Translations under genes and position numbers: made by a program
Shown here: positions 39,475 to 48,544 of the stretch, in pieces
Layout: each line of letters opens with the position of its first letter
Position numbering within the stretch: the first letter of the stretch is position 1
DNA from: Acidobacteria bacterium 13_1_40CM_65_14
Lineage (GTDB): Bacteria; Acidobacteriota; Vicinamibacteria; Vicinamibacterales; CAVVIG01
Length of the DNA stretch: 50,310 nucleotides
Assembly (NCBI GenBank): GCA_001917905.1
Contig: MNEX01000282.1
Coordinates: 1-50,310 of the forward strand
Direction: 5' to 3'
The notes under the pieces: model-generated
Told to the model about the DNA's origin: nothing
The model's input: only the letters and a program-made list of their open reading frames with translations
Database searches by the model: none

Positions 39475-40200
39475 ATGAATCCGTTCACTCGAATCCTTCT
39501 CATCGCCGCGCTGCTTCTCGCACCCGCGCCTTCTCTGCTCGCGCAAACGGCCGTCGACCCATCAGGCCATTGGGAAGGCGTGATCCAGGCGCAACCGAAC
39601 ATGGAGATGAAAGTCGAAATCGATCTGGCGAAGAACAGCAAAGGCGAGCTCGCGGGCACGTTCGCCCAACCCGCACAACGCGTGAAGGGTCTTCCGCTCT
39701 CGACGGTTGCCGTCGAGGGCCGGTCGATCCGCTTCGTCGTCAAGGGAGGTCCGCAGGCCGCCACGTTCCAGGCAGCGCTCTCTGCCGACGGCAAGTCGAT
39801 GTCCGGTGAGGTCGCCCAAGGCGGCTACTCCATCCCCTTCACCCTGACGCGGACTGGCGACGCGCGGATTGCACCAGTGCCAACGAGCCCTCCGATCGGT
39901 AAAGAGTTGGAAGGTACCTGGAACGGCGCGCTCGACGTCAACGGAGCACAGATGCGGCTCGTTGTGAAGATGGCGAATCAACCCGACGGCACCGCCGCCG
40001 GCACGATTGTCAGTCCGGATGGAAGCGGCGTGGAAATCCCGATCGCTATGACGCAGAAGGCTTCCAACGTGACCATTGATGTCCCATCCGTTGGCGCGTC
40101 CTTCGCCGGCGTCTTGAACGCTGAGCGAACAGAGTTGGCCGGCACATGGACGCAGGCACAAGGCGCAATGCCGCTGACGCTCAAGCTTGCCAAGCCGTAG
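39475..40200 (+). CDS. Secreted protein with two related beta domains
   Basis: 241 residues from ATG 39475 with GGAG upstream. Signal peptide MNPFTRILLIAALLLAPAPS...LLAQ, then two similar units beginning GHWEGVIQAQPNMEMKVEID and GTWNGALDVNGAQMRLVVKM, each with a (V/I)P(L/I)...V...G...F beta pattern ending in an ELAGT-like turn. No enzyme motif is seen. It probably belongs to the YtrA-exporter operon (25-nt gap). Function not recognised. Confidence 0.7.
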   Translation: MNPFTRILLIAALLLAPAPSLLAQTAVDPSGHWEGVIQAQPNMEMKVEIDLAKNSKGELAGTFAQPAQRVKGLPLSTVAVEGRSIRFVVKGGPQAATFQAALSADGKSMSGEVAQGGYSIPFTLTRTGDARIAPVPTSPPIGKELEGTWNGALDVNGAQMRLVVKMANQPDGTAAGTIVSPDGSGVEIPIAMTQKASNVTIDVPSVGASFAGVLNAERTELAGTWTQAQGAMPLTLKLAKP

Positions 40201-40245
40201 CGGACGTAGAGAGGCCGCCGTTAACCGCGAACGAAAGGGAATCCC

Positions 40246-40453
40246 ATGTTGGCGAGCAAAACCATCGCGGCTCACATCATGCGCGGCGTGATCGCCGCCG
40301 CACTGATCGCGTGGGCATTGCTACATCAGTCGTCCGACCCCGCGTTCGCCGTCCGCCGCAGGCGTGGCGGCCGTGGCCGCCATGAGAGGCTGCCCTCTCT
40401 GCTGCACGATGGGCCTTTTGGAAACGATCGGCGCGAGGATCAGGGTTCGATGA
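40246..40453 (+). pseudogene. Small membrane protein gene with a frameshift
   Basis: From ATG 40246 (GGGA upstream) the product starts MLASKTIAAHIMRGVIAAAL and runs to SDPAFAV. Thereafter the original frame becomes Arg-rich. The +1 frame instead continues AAGVAAVAAMRGCPLCCTMG and LLETIGARIRVR to TGA at 40451, a coherent second helix with a GCPLC motif. One extra base near 40354 explains this. It is either a real frameshift mutation or a sequencing error. Confidence 0.5.
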
Positions 40454-40471
40454 GACAGCGGGTGATGTGCC

Positions 40472-41050
40472 ATGAACTGCTTCACGCATAGCCGCAACGC
40501 GGCGATCGGGTTGTGCGGCGTCTGCCAGAAAGCCATCTGTCACGAGTGCGTGGCTCGGGAGACGCCTCGGCTCATGTGCCGTGCCTGCGACGCTCGCGGC
40601 AGCGTGCTGCCATACGGATGGTACGGGTGGTACGGCTACGGGTATGAGTACAAGTCATCGACGACTGTCGGTGGGTGGCCGCTGATTCACGTCTGCGCGG
40701 GCATCGATCCGGTCACGATGCGCCCGAGGATCGCCCGGGGTGTGGTCGCGATTGGCAACATCGCCGTCGGAGCTCTCGCCATCGGAGGAGTGGCCTGCGG
40801 TCTGTTCACCGTGGGTGGTGCCTCGATCGGGCTCCTCCTTGCGGTAGGCGGCGCGGCGCTGGGGCTCGGCGTATCAGTGGGCGGCTTCGCGGTGGGATCG
40901 ATCGCGATCGGCGGCGCGGCGGTGGGCTTCGTCTACGCGATCGGTGGCGCAGCCTTCGGACCCGCTGTGATCGATGGCCGGCACTGTGACGAGGCGGCAC
41001 GCGAGTTTGTCCGTCGATGGCTCGATGTGCTTCCGGCCAACTGCCGATGA
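40472..41050 (+). CDS. Zinc-binding N-terminus plus glycine-rich repeat protein
   Basis: 192 residues. The N-terminus has a B-box-like set of ligands (Cys3, His6, Cys15, Cys18, Cys23, His24/Cys26, Cys36, Cys39 in LCGVCQKAICHECV and LMCRACDARG). A Gly/Tyr stretch (YGWYGWYGYGYEY) follows, then at least eight hexad-like repeats of the type (A/V)(I/V)GG(A/V)A(x)G (about 95-165). The repeats suggest a regular beta structure or membrane-associated glycine-zipper array. I do not recognise a function. It follows the frameshifted gene. Confidence 0.65.
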   Translation: MNCFTHSRNAAIGLCGVCQKAICHECVARETPRLMCRACDARGSVLPYGWYGWYGYGYEYKSSTTVGGWPLIHVCAGIDPVTMRPRIARGVVAIGNIAVGALAIGGVACGLFTVGGASIGLLLAVGGAALGLGVSVGGFAVGSIAIGGAAVGFVYAIGGAAFGPAVIDGRHCDEAAREFVRRWLDVLPANCR

Positions 41051-41095
41051 GACTGCGAATGATCATCTCGCTCTGGTAGACTCGTTCGAAAATCG

Positions 41096-41539
41096 ATGGA
41101 CCTTTTTCAGATCGACGACAACGGGCGGCTGTTCATTTCTCCGGCGCTGGACGAGTGGGAGACCGTCGCGCAGAGCGGGATCGACGTCGTCATCGATCTC
41201 GAAGGCGAGCTCGACTCCTGCATCCCGACGATGACGAATCATTGTCTGTATGTCTACTTCCCGATCGACGACGACAATGAGCAGCTTCCCTGCCTGACGA
41301 AGCTGCGCGCGATCGCCCGGCTCGGCGCCGCGCTCATCGCCGACGGTCACCGGGTTCTGTCGCACTGTGGGATGGGATTCAATCGATCCGCGCTCGTCGC
41401 CGGACTGATCCTCGTCGAGCTCGGAATGCCTGGTCCTCTCGCGGTCGAACGCCTGCGCACCCGGCGTCCGGGCGCCCTGTACAACGAAGGATTCGCGGAG
41501 TTCCTGGCGTCCCTCGGGCCCTCCGGCGCGAGCGTCTGA
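41096..41539 (+). CDS. Dual-specificity protein phosphatase family protein
   Basis: 147 residues. The phosphatase loop HCGMGFNRSAL fits HCxxGxxR(S/T), with nucleophile Cys91 and Arg97. The likely general acid is in the acidic loop PIDDDNE (58-62). The N-terminal half (RLFISPALDEWETVAQSGID, VVIDLEGELD) matches the compact DSP core. It hydrolyses phosphotyrosine, phosphoserine or a related small phosphoester; the target is unknown. It stands alone, converging on the ADOP gene. Confidence 0.85.
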   Translation: MDLFQIDDNGRLFISPALDEWETVAQSGIDVVIDLEGELDSCIPTMTNHCLYVYFPIDDDNEQLPCLTKLRAIARLGAALIADGHRVLSHCGMGFNRSALVAGLILVELGMPGPLAVERLRTRRPGALYNEGFAEFLASLGPSGASV

Positions 41540-41556
41540 ATCTACACAAATGAAAC

Positions 41557-44307
41557 CTACTCTCGAAGCGCAACTGTGGGGCCGAGTCTCGAAGCGCGGC
41601 GGGCGGGGAACCACGCCGCGAGCACGCACACGACGCCGAGCGCGCCAATCGCGAGCACGAGCGATGTCGGATCCAGCGGCGTCAAGCCGTAAAGAAGGCT
41701 TGCCGCATAGCGTGACGCCGCGATCGCAAGGCCCACGCCGATGGGGACGCCGGCAGCCAGCAGCACACCGGATTCCGCGAGGACCATGCGGATGATTCTG
41801 CGTGGCTCCGCGCCGAGCGCCATGCGAACTCCGATCTCCACCCTCCGGCGCGTCACCATGTAGGACATGACGCCGTAGAGCCCGATCGACGCAATCAGCA
41901 TGGCCAGCACGCCGAAGAATCCGGAGAGCCAGGCCATCAGGCGCTCCGGGACGAGCAACGTTTCGATGTAGTTCGAGACAGCGTCGTATGACACCGCGGC
42001 GCCGGGTGCGACCTCGCTGATGGCGCGCGTCAGCGCGCGAGTGAGAGCCGCCGAGGGCACGTCGGCACGAAGGACGATCCGGAAATCCGGCGGCGGCGTG
42101 GTGCCCTGCGACACAGCCAGGTAGGCCATCGGCAGGAACGTCGCGCTCGATTCTGTGGCAGAGAATCTCGTGGCTGGGCCGGTGCGCTCCTCCCGTACCT
42201 GGAGGTATTTCGCATCCCTGACCAGCCCGACGATGTGATACGTCGCCTGTGGGGGCGCCACATCCATCTGAAACGTCTGGCCGATCGGATCGGTGTTCGG
42301 GAAATACCGCCGAGCGAACGTCTCGTTCACGATTGCCGCCCTCGGGGCGTCGGGCCGGTCTCGACCGTCGAACGTCCGGCCCACGAGGAGCGGCGTCCCC
42401 ATCACGCGGAAGTAGTTGCCGCCGACTGCGTTGAAGTGCACGTCGCCGTTCTGTGCCGCGCCGCCCTTGACGATTTGACCGTTCCAGTCAGCGCCGCTGA
42501 GCGGCACGATCAATGTCTGGGCGGCGTGACGAACGCCCGGTACTTGGTGGAGACGCGCGACGATGTCGGCGAATGCCTGCGTCCGCGCCTCGGGCTGCAC
42601 GTTGGTTCGGCGAAGGTCGACAGCCGCCACCACGACGTCCGGATCGAAGCCAAGTTCGACAGAACCGAGGTTCCTCAAGGTGCGCCCGAAGAGCAGCGCC
42701 CCAACCACCAGCACCATCGAGAGCGCGACCTGAACGACCACCAGTCCGCGCCGGAGCGCGACCGCGTCGTGTCCATCGGTCGACGATCGGCCGCCAGGCT
42801 GCAGGGTCGTGGCCGGATCACGGCGAGTGGCCGTGAGCGCCGGGCTGAGGCCAAACAGCACGCACGCGAGGACGGCGACTATGGCGATGAACGCAAACAC
42901 GCGCCAGTCTGGCGTCAGGTCCACGAAGATTCTGTTGCCGCCCGCGTCAAGGAACATGATCAGCGTCTGGCTGATCCAGCGCGCGAGCAGCAGCCCGCCC
43001 AGCGCGCCGAATCCGGCGAGCAGCGCGCTCTCGGACAGCATCTGACCGACGACGCGGCGCCGCGACGCGCCAATCGCCAGACGCACCGCAATCTCACGGC
43101 CCCGAGCGGTGGCGCGCGCAAGCATCAGGTTCGCGAGATTCGCGCACGTGAGCAGGAGCACCAGGCCGGTGGCGCCGAGCAACGCCCATAGCTGGGTCGC
43201 ATACGCGGTCCGCAGGTTCGACACTCCGGTAGGAGCGGGTCTCGCGGTGAGCGTGAACGACGTATAGTTCTTCGCCCAGTCGGCCTTGTATCCCGGGGAC
43301 ACGGTTGCCTGGAAGACGGCGGGAGAAACGGCGGCGACATGTGCCTGGGCGCGTTCGACCGTCCAGTCCGGCTTCAGACGTCCCATGATGTCGAGCCACC
43401 AGACGGCCGCCCGGTCCCAGCCTTGTTGGCTGCGTAGTAGCGGCTCGGCGCACAACGGGAGCGCCACGTCGAACGTGCGGCCGACTTCCACGCCGAAGAA
43501 GCCCGGCTGCGCGACCCCGATCACATCGAACCGACGCCGGTCGAGCATGATCGACTGTCCGATCACGCCCGGGTTGCCTCCGTACCAGACTTGCCAGAAA
43601 TCGTGCGACAGCACCGCGCCGGGCGAGCCGCATCCTTTTGGATCGTCCGCCTCTGTCAACATGCGACCGATGTGAGCGTGGACGCCGAGGACGTCGAAGA
43701 AACGTCCGCTGACGTAGAGCCCCCGCGCCAACGCGACTTCCCCTTCGGGAGAGAGGTCCCATTGGGTGACGCCCCATGCGAACAGCGACGAGAAGGCCTG
43801 CTGCTGCGAGCGGATCTCCTGCCAGAGCGGCTCGGTGAAAACCCCACCCGGAAATCCCCTGCCCACCCGCCCCTTGCCGTGCTGGTCGATCCTGATCGAC
43901 ACGAGCTCGTGTGGCTGCTCCACCGGAAGCGAGCGGAGGCGGAGCGCGTTTACGAGCTGGAAAATTGCCGCGTTGGCGCCGGTGCCGAGCGCCAGCGTCA
44001 GGATCACGACGAGCGAGAAGGTCGGGTTCTTTCGAAGGATTCGGATTCCGTAACGAAGGTCTTGCCAGATCGTGTCGAGGAAGGGCAGCGTGTTCATCTC
44101 GTAAATCTCCTCGCGAACTGACAGCGCGTTCCCGAACTGCCGCCGTGCGGCGACGTGCGCTTCCTCTGGCGCCATGCCCCGACGGATGTACCGGTCGACG
44201 AGCAACTCGAGGTGCGCCTCGAATTCGCGCCGGGCGTCCTCGTCGACGCGCCGGCGGGACAAGGCAAAGCGGAGCCGCGAGACCAAGGCGACAAATCTGG
44301 CCCACAT
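41557..44307 (-). CDS. ADOP-type FtsX/MacB-like permease
   Basis: 916 residues. A soluble N-terminal extension (about 1-85; RRRVDEDARREFEAHLELLV) is followed by WQDLRYGIRILRKNPTFSLV and LTLALGTGANAAIFQLVNAL. A large periplasmic MacB-like domain and FtsX helices (LLGATGLVLLLTCANLANLM; LARATARGREIAVRLAIGAS; C-terminal RVEIGVRMALGAEPRRIIRM) complete the duplicated permease layout known from acidobacteria. No ATPase partner is adjacent, as is usual for these orphans. It starts 1 nt after padR's stop, so the two form an operon. Confidence 0.9.
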   Translation of the reverse strand: MWARFVALVSRLRFALSRRRVDEDARREFEAHLELLVDRYIRRGMAPEEAHVAARRQFGNALSVREEIYEMNTLPFLDTIWQDLRYGIRILRKNPTFSLVVILTLALGTGANAAIFQLVNALRLRSLPVEQPHELVSIRIDQHGKGRVGRGFPGGVFTEPLWQEIRSQQQAFSSLFAWGVTQWDLSPEGEVALARGLYVSGRFFDVLGVHAHIGRMLTEADDPKGCGSPGAVLSHDFWQVWYGGNPGVIGQSIMLDRRRFDVIGVAQPGFFGVEVGRTFDVALPLCAEPLLRSQQGWDRAAVWWLDIMGRLKPDWTVERAQAHVAAVSPAVFQATVSPGYKADWAKNYTSFTLTARPAPTGVSNLRTAYATQLWALLGATGLVLLLTCANLANLMLARATARGREIAVRLAIGASRRRVVGQMLSESALLAGFGALGGLLLARWISQTLIMFLDAGGNRIFVDLTPDWRVFAFIAIVAVLACVLFGLSPALTATRRDPATTLQPGGRSSTDGHDAVALRRGLVVVQVALSMVLVVGALLFGRTLRNLGSVELGFDPDVVVAAVDLRRTNVQPEARTQAFADIVARLHQVPGVRHAAQTLIVPLSGADWNGQIVKGGAAQNGDVHFNAVGGNYFRVMGTPLLVGRTFDGRDRPDAPRAAIVNETFARRYFPNTDPIGQTFQMDVAPPQATYHIVGLVRDAKYLQVREERTGPATRFSATESSATFLPMAYLAVSQGTTPPPDFRIVLRADVPSAALTRALTRAISEVAPGAAVSYDAVSNYIETLLVPERLMAWLSGFFGVLAMLIASIGLYGVMSYMVTRRRVEIGVRMALGAEPRRIIRMVLAESGVLLAAGVPIGVGLAIAASRYAASLLYGLTPLDPTSLVLAIGALGVVCVLAAWFPARRASRLGPTVALRE

Positions 44308-44308
44308 T

Positions 44309-44665
44309 TCAGGACCGCGCCGCGGCGCGGAGAAGGCGCGCCATGACTCCCGCGATACGGTCCCAGTTCTTGGTTTCCCTCGTGAGCTGACGGCGACCGA
44401 ACTTGGTGATGGTGTAGAACCTGGCCTTCCGATTGTTCTCCGAGGCGCCCCAGCTTGCCGAAATCCAGCGTCGTTGTAACAGTCGCATCAGCGACGCGTA
44501 GACGGTCCCCTCATTCAATTTCAACGCGTCGTCGCTCATCTGTTCGATGCGACGCGCGATCCCGTATCCATGCAGCGGACCCATCGTCTCGAGGGTTTTC
44601 AGCAGCATGAGGTCAAGCGTCCCTTGCAGGACGTCTGTTCTGTCTTTCGTCCGTCCTTTGGGCAC
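44309..44665 (-). CDS. PadR-family transcriptional regulator
   Basis: 118 residues. PadR signature: DVLQGTLDLMLLKTLETMGP, LHGYGIARRIEQ, LKLNEGTVYASLMRLLQRRW and ARFYTITKFGRRQLTRE. PadR proteins are winged-helix repressors often paired with transporter genes. The GTG start lies 1 bp from a perfect palindrome that covers the promoter, so autorepression together with the ADOP permease is likely. Confidence 0.93.
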   Translation of the reverse strand: MPKGRTKDRTDVLQGTLDLMLLKTLETMGPLHGYGIARRIEQMSDDALKLNEGTVYASLMRLLQRRWISASWGASENNRKARFYTITKFGRRQLTRETKNWDRIAGVMARLLRAAARS

Positions 44666-44666
44666 A

Positions 44667-44700
44667 CCAAAGGTCTATCATCTGACCTTTGGGATGTCAA
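44667..44700 (-). promoter_or_regulatory. PadR operator and promoter
   Basis: A perfect inverted repeat CCAAAGGTC ... GACCTTTGG with an 8-bp spacer (44667-44692). On the minus strand a consensus -35 TTGACA (44700-44695) precedes it, so the palindrome covers the -10 and transcription start. The mRNA leader would be nearly absent. Confidence 0.8.
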
Positions 44701-44915
44701 TAGGAGCGTGGTAGAAGGCGGGAGCCTGGAGGGCGGTGTGCTGATGAACATCGAGCGCGACATCGCGTCGTTCACATTGCGAGCGGCGATCAGCGAACAC
44801 GAACCGACAGCGGCTCCGGTCGATCAGCGGTGTGGGGTCTTTTACGTCGATCGTCCGGCTCGACTCGGTCACTCGCTGCGAGCTCGTGCCGCGGCGATAG
44901 CGTCCTCCCGCGACA

Positions 44916-44946
44916 GTGTTACTTTTATAACACAACGTGCTATACA
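44916..44946 (+). promoter_or_regulatory. Possible promoter/palindrome of the rightward ADOP gene
   Basis: GTGTTA (44916-44921) and TAACAC (44928-44933) form a 6-bp palindrome with a 6-bp spacer. A -10-like TATACA lies at 44941-44946, only 9 nt before the ATG. The stretch 44701-44915 holds no gene I can support. Confidence 0.4.
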
Positions 44947-44954
44947 TATCTCTC

Positions 44955-47489
44955 ATGGTGAGAGATCTTCGGCTGGCCGCGCGGATGCTGCTGCGGGAAA
45001 AAGGCTGGACGGCCGTCGTCGTCGTGTCCCTGACGCTTGGCATCGGCGCCAACACCGCCCTGTTCAGCGCGGTCAACGGACTGCTGCTCAGGAAGTTGCC
45101 GGTCCGCGATCCGGACACGCTCGTCCGACTGCGCTATGCGGGCCCGAATCAAGTGAGGACCGATGTCCTCATCTACGGCTTCACGGCGCCGGACGATCGG
45201 GGACGCCAGGTCGAGCCCACCTTCTCGTACCCGATGTACCTGCAGCTCCTCGCCGCCAACCGCACGATGTCGGATCTCTTCGCGTGCGCGCCGTTCGGCC
45301 GCGTGAACGTCGTCGTCGACGGTCAGGCTGAAATCGCGACGGCGTTCATTTCCTCCGGGAACTACTACCAAGCGCTCGGCGCGACCGCGCGACTCGGCCG
45401 CACGATCACGCCGGACGACGATCGACCGACCGCTGCTCCGGTTGCCGTCATCAGCCACAAGTACTGGATGTCGCGGTTCGGCGGCAGCCCGACCGTCGTC
45501 GGGGCGGCGGCCCGAATCAACAACGTCCCCGTCACGATCGTCGGCGTGCTGGCGCCGGAATTCAGCGGCGTTCAGCTGGCGGTCGGCGATGCACCCGATG
45601 TGTCGGTACCTGTCGCGCTCGAGCCGCGGCTCAACCCGGGGCTCACCACGCCGCAGTCGCTGGTGACGCGGCCGACCTTCTGGTGGCTCATGGTGATGGG
45701 CCGGCTGAAGCCGGGCGTCACCGCAGCGCAGGTGCACGGCAATCTGGCCGGCGTCTTTCAGCACACGGCGCGCGAGGGGTTCGACTCGTATCTGTCGTCG
45801 CTGCCGCCAGAGGCGCGATCGCAACCGGATCTGCAGGACCGCACGCAGATTCCCGACCTGCTGGTGGATTCCGGCAGCCACGGCGTCTACGACATCCCGC
45901 TGGCGGATCTCCGCGCGGTCACCGTGCTGACCGCCGTTGTCGCGCTCGTGCTGCTGATCGTCTGCGCCAACGTCACCAACCTGCTCCTCTCGCGTGCGGC
46001 CACGCGGCAGAGGGAACTGTCCGTGCGGCTGGCGCTCGGCGCCACACGTGCGAGACTGGTCCGGCAGCTTCTTACGGAGAGCCTGCTGCTCGCCGCCATC
46101 GGCGGCGCGCTGGGAATCCTGGTCGGACGCTGGGGACAACGGCTGCTGCCGGGCGCAACGGGACAAGCGTCGCCGCTCGACTGGCGCGTGATGGCGTTCG
46201 TCATCACCGTCACCACCGTGACGGGCATCGTGTTCGGTATCGCGCCGGCACTGCGCGCGACGCGAACGGACGTCAACGTCGGGCTCAAAGAGAACAGCCG
46301 GAGCGTCGCCGCCTCACGCAGCCTGCTCGGACGGTCTCTGGTTGTCGCGCAGGTTGCCATCTCGCTCGTGCTCCTCGTCGGCGCGGGATTGTTCCTCCGC
46401 ACGCTGCAGAACCTTCGACATGTGGACCTCGGCTTCAATCCCCGGAACCTGGTGCTCTTCCAGGTCAGCCCGGCGCTCAACCGGTACGACGCCGAGACAC
46501 AAAATCCGCTCTACGATCAGATCGGCGAGCGTCTTCGCGCCATCGCCGGCGTACGCTCGGTCGCGTGGTCGGACCCGAGGCTCATGTCGGCTCGCAGGTT
46601 TTCGAACGGCATCTTCATCCAGGGTCGCCCCTATGCGCGGGGTCAGCGCGACACGATCTCCGGGGTCGTCGTCTCGCCCACGTTTTTCGAGACGATGGAG
46701 ATGTCACTGATCGCCGGCCGCGGCTTCACGCCGCGCGACAATCAAGACGCGCCGCGCGTCGCCGTGATCAACGAAGCGGCTGCACGCAAGTACTTCCCGC
46801 ATGAGTCGCCGATCGGCCGCCGTTTTGGATCGACCCTCGAGGGCAGCGGCAGGCAGGAGATCGTCGGCATCCTTCGGGACGCGAAATACAACAGCGTCCG
46901 CGACGCCGCCGTGCCGACGATGTACGCGCCGTATCTGCAGAGGCCTCAAGGCAGCGCGACCTTCGAGGTGCGGACGGCGGGCGATCCGCTCGCCTCGGTC
47001 GCGGCCATCCGCGACGCGGTCCGAAAGGTCGATGCGAGCCTGCCGCTCATCAACCTGGCGACGCAGCTGGAAGAAGTCGAAGGCCGCTTCCTGCAGGAGA
47101 AGGTGTTCGCGCAGGCGTACACGCTGTTCGGTGGGCTCGCGCTGCTCGTCGCGTCGGTCGGTCTGTTCGGCTTGATGTCGTACAGCGTCGCGCGCCGAAC
47201 CAACGAGATCGGCATCCGCATGGCGCTTGGCGCGCAGCGTCAGGACGTGCTGCGGCTGGTGATGCGCGAATCGATGATCCTCGTGGGCGCGGGCGTCGCG
47301 TTCGGCCTCGGCGGCGCGGTCGCCTCGAGCCGTCTCGTCTCGAGCCTGCTCTTCGGCCTCGCGCCGAACGATCCGATCACGATGGCAGGTGCGATAACCG
47401 TGATGGTGCTCGTATCGGCTCTCGCCGGGTATCTGCCGGCCAGACGTGCGTTACGAATCAATCCGATGGTGGCGCTTCGCTACGAGTAG
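44955..47489 (+). CDS. ADOP-type FtsX/MacB-like permease
   Basis: About 844 residues from ATG 44955 (MVRDLRLAARMLLREKGWTA). Two FtsX halves: VSLTLGIGANTALFSAVNGL, a MacB-like periplasmic domain, LLIVCANVTNLLLSRAATRQ with RELSVRLALGATRARLVRQL, and C-terminal RRTNEIGIRMALGAQRQDVL, ending LPARRALRINPMVALRYE. Unlike the divergent 916-residue relative it lacks the soluble N-terminal extension. No ATPase is adjacent. GTG 44937 would add six residues. Confidence 0.9.
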   Translation: MVRDLRLAARMLLREKGWTAVVVVSLTLGIGANTALFSAVNGLLLRKLPVRDPDTLVRLRYAGPNQVRTDVLIYGFTAPDDRGRQVEPTFSYPMYLQLLAANRTMSDLFACAPFGRVNVVVDGQAEIATAFISSGNYYQALGATARLGRTITPDDDRPTAAPVAVISHKYWMSRFGGSPTVVGAAARINNVPVTIVGVLAPEFSGVQLAVGDAPDVSVPVALEPRLNPGLTTPQSLVTRPTFWWLMVMGRLKPGVTAAQVHGNLAGVFQHTAREGFDSYLSSLPPEARSQPDLQDRTQIPDLLVDSGSHGVYDIPLADLRAVTVLTAVVALVLLIVCANVTNLLLSRAATRQRELSVRLALGATRARLVRQLLTESLLLAAIGGALGILVGRWGQRLLPGATGQASPLDWRVMAFVITVTTVTGIVFGIAPALRATRTDVNVGLKENSRSVAASRSLLGRSLVVAQVAISLVLLVGAGLFLRTLQNLRHVDLGFNPRNLVLFQVSPALNRYDAETQNPLYDQIGERLRAIAGVRSVAWSDPRLMSARRFSNGIFIQGRPYARGQRDTISGVVVSPTFFETMEMSLIAGRGFTPRDNQDAPRVAVINEAAARKYFPHESPIGRRFGSTLEGSGRQEIVGILRDAKYNSVRDAAVPTMYAPYLQRPQGSATFEVRTAGDPLASVAAIRDAVRKVDASLPLINLATQLEEVEGRFLQEKVFAQAYTLFGGLALLVASVGLFGLMSYSVARRTNEIGIRMALGAQRQDVLRLVMRESMILVGAGVAFGLGGAVASSRLVSSLLFGLAPNDPITMAGAITVMVLVSALAGYLPARRALRINPMVALRYE

Positions 47490-47495
47490 GGATGA

Positions 47496-48500
47496 TTACT
47501 GCGTGCGCAGCCAGGCGATTGCGCGCTCGACGACTTGGGCGTCGCCCGCCACCATCTCGTCGGGCGTAATCGAATCGCCGTACGACGTGCCGGTGCGATC
47601 CGCCATCACGGCCGTCGTCAAATACAACATCGCGCCGTCGCTCAAGCGATAGGACCCATTCGCGGTCGACAGACCGCAGGTCGCCATGCCGAAGCTGCGC
47701 GCGTTCGGTCTGGCGCGGAACGAGATCGTGACCGCCTCGCCCGAGCTTGCGACGAGATTGTCGGTGAGCACCGCCACGCGCGGCGAGGTCCGTATCAAGA
47801 CGTGCACGCTCGACACCCTCGCCTGCGCGGATCCGTTCACCGTCGCCGCGCCGTTCGAGTACGCCCACTGGGACAACGACCCGCTCGGCGGGATGAAGTA
47901 GCCGGCAACTCCGTCGCCCAACACCGGGCCGACACCGGCGAGCATCGGCCACATGTTGCCACCGCCGTTGCCGCGCAGATCGACGATCCAGCCGGCGAGC
48001 CCCGGCCGATCGGATTCGCGAATCTGATCCTGCACTGAGTCGGCAAACGCGCGGACCGCTGCGATGTCGGTGCCGCCAAACGAACCGACCCGCACGTATC
48101 CGATGTCCGCCGGCACCGCCGGGTTCGACACGGCCGGCGCCGCACACCGCCGGCTCGACGGATTCCCGAGCCCGCTTCCCGACGCCGCCGTGTAGAAGCT
48201 GTGATGATCGTTGAGGAGACCGAGCGCGAGCGAGATCGCCGGATACGTGTCGGCAATCGACTGCGCGCCTTGCGCGCGCGCAAAGACCTGCGCGCGGAAA
48301 TCGGTCCAGTTGATCGTGCTGCGATTGATCGAATTGGCTTCCATCAGGCCGACGACTTCGTTGAGATAGATCGTCGCCGGCGATCCGTTGACGGCCGCCG
48401 ACGTGGGCGACGAAGGCGCCGTTGCCTGCGCGCCGCCGCAGGCAGCCGCGAACAGCGTGACGATGAGGATGAAGACGAGAGCCGCGCGCACGTTCCGCAT
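47496..48500 (-). CDS. S41-like peptidase lipoprotein
   Basis: 334 residues. Lipoprotein signal MRNVRAALVFILIVTLFAAA followed by Cys (lipobox LFAAAC). The tail-specific protease fold is indicated by DIGYVRVGSFGG, GWIVDLRGNGGGNMWPMLAG and the catalytic-loop region VAVLTDNLVASSGEAVTISF, where the Ser of ASSGEA is the probable nucleophile. No PDZ domain is seen. It is anchored outside the inner membrane or in the outer membrane; the substrate is unknown. It converges on the ADOP gene with a 6-bp gap. Confidence 0.82.
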   Translation of the reverse strand: MRNVRAALVFILIVTLFAAACGGAQATAPSSPTSAAVNGSPATIYLNEVVGLMEANSINRSTINWTDFRAQVFARAQGAQSIADTYPAISLALGLLNDHHSFYTAASGSGLGNPSSRRCAAPAVSNPAVPADIGYVRVGSFGGTDIAAVRAFADSVQDQIRESDRPGLAGWIVDLRGNGGGNMWPMLAGVGPVLGDGVAGYFIPPSGSLSQWAYSNGAATVNGSAQARVSSVHVLIRTSPRVAVLTDNLVASSGEAVTISFRARPNARSFGMATCGLSTANGSYRLSDGAMLYLTTAVMADRTGTSYGDSITPDEMVAGDAQVVERAIAWLRTQ

Positions 48501-48544
48501 CGCGCGGCAGTATTGTACGACGAACTTCGGCCGGCGCTAGCGCG

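Noticed and set aside
44701..44915. Small ORFs in the gap between padR and the rightward ADOP gene
   Set aside because: No ribosome site, no recognisable composition and no family resemblance; treated as non-coding.
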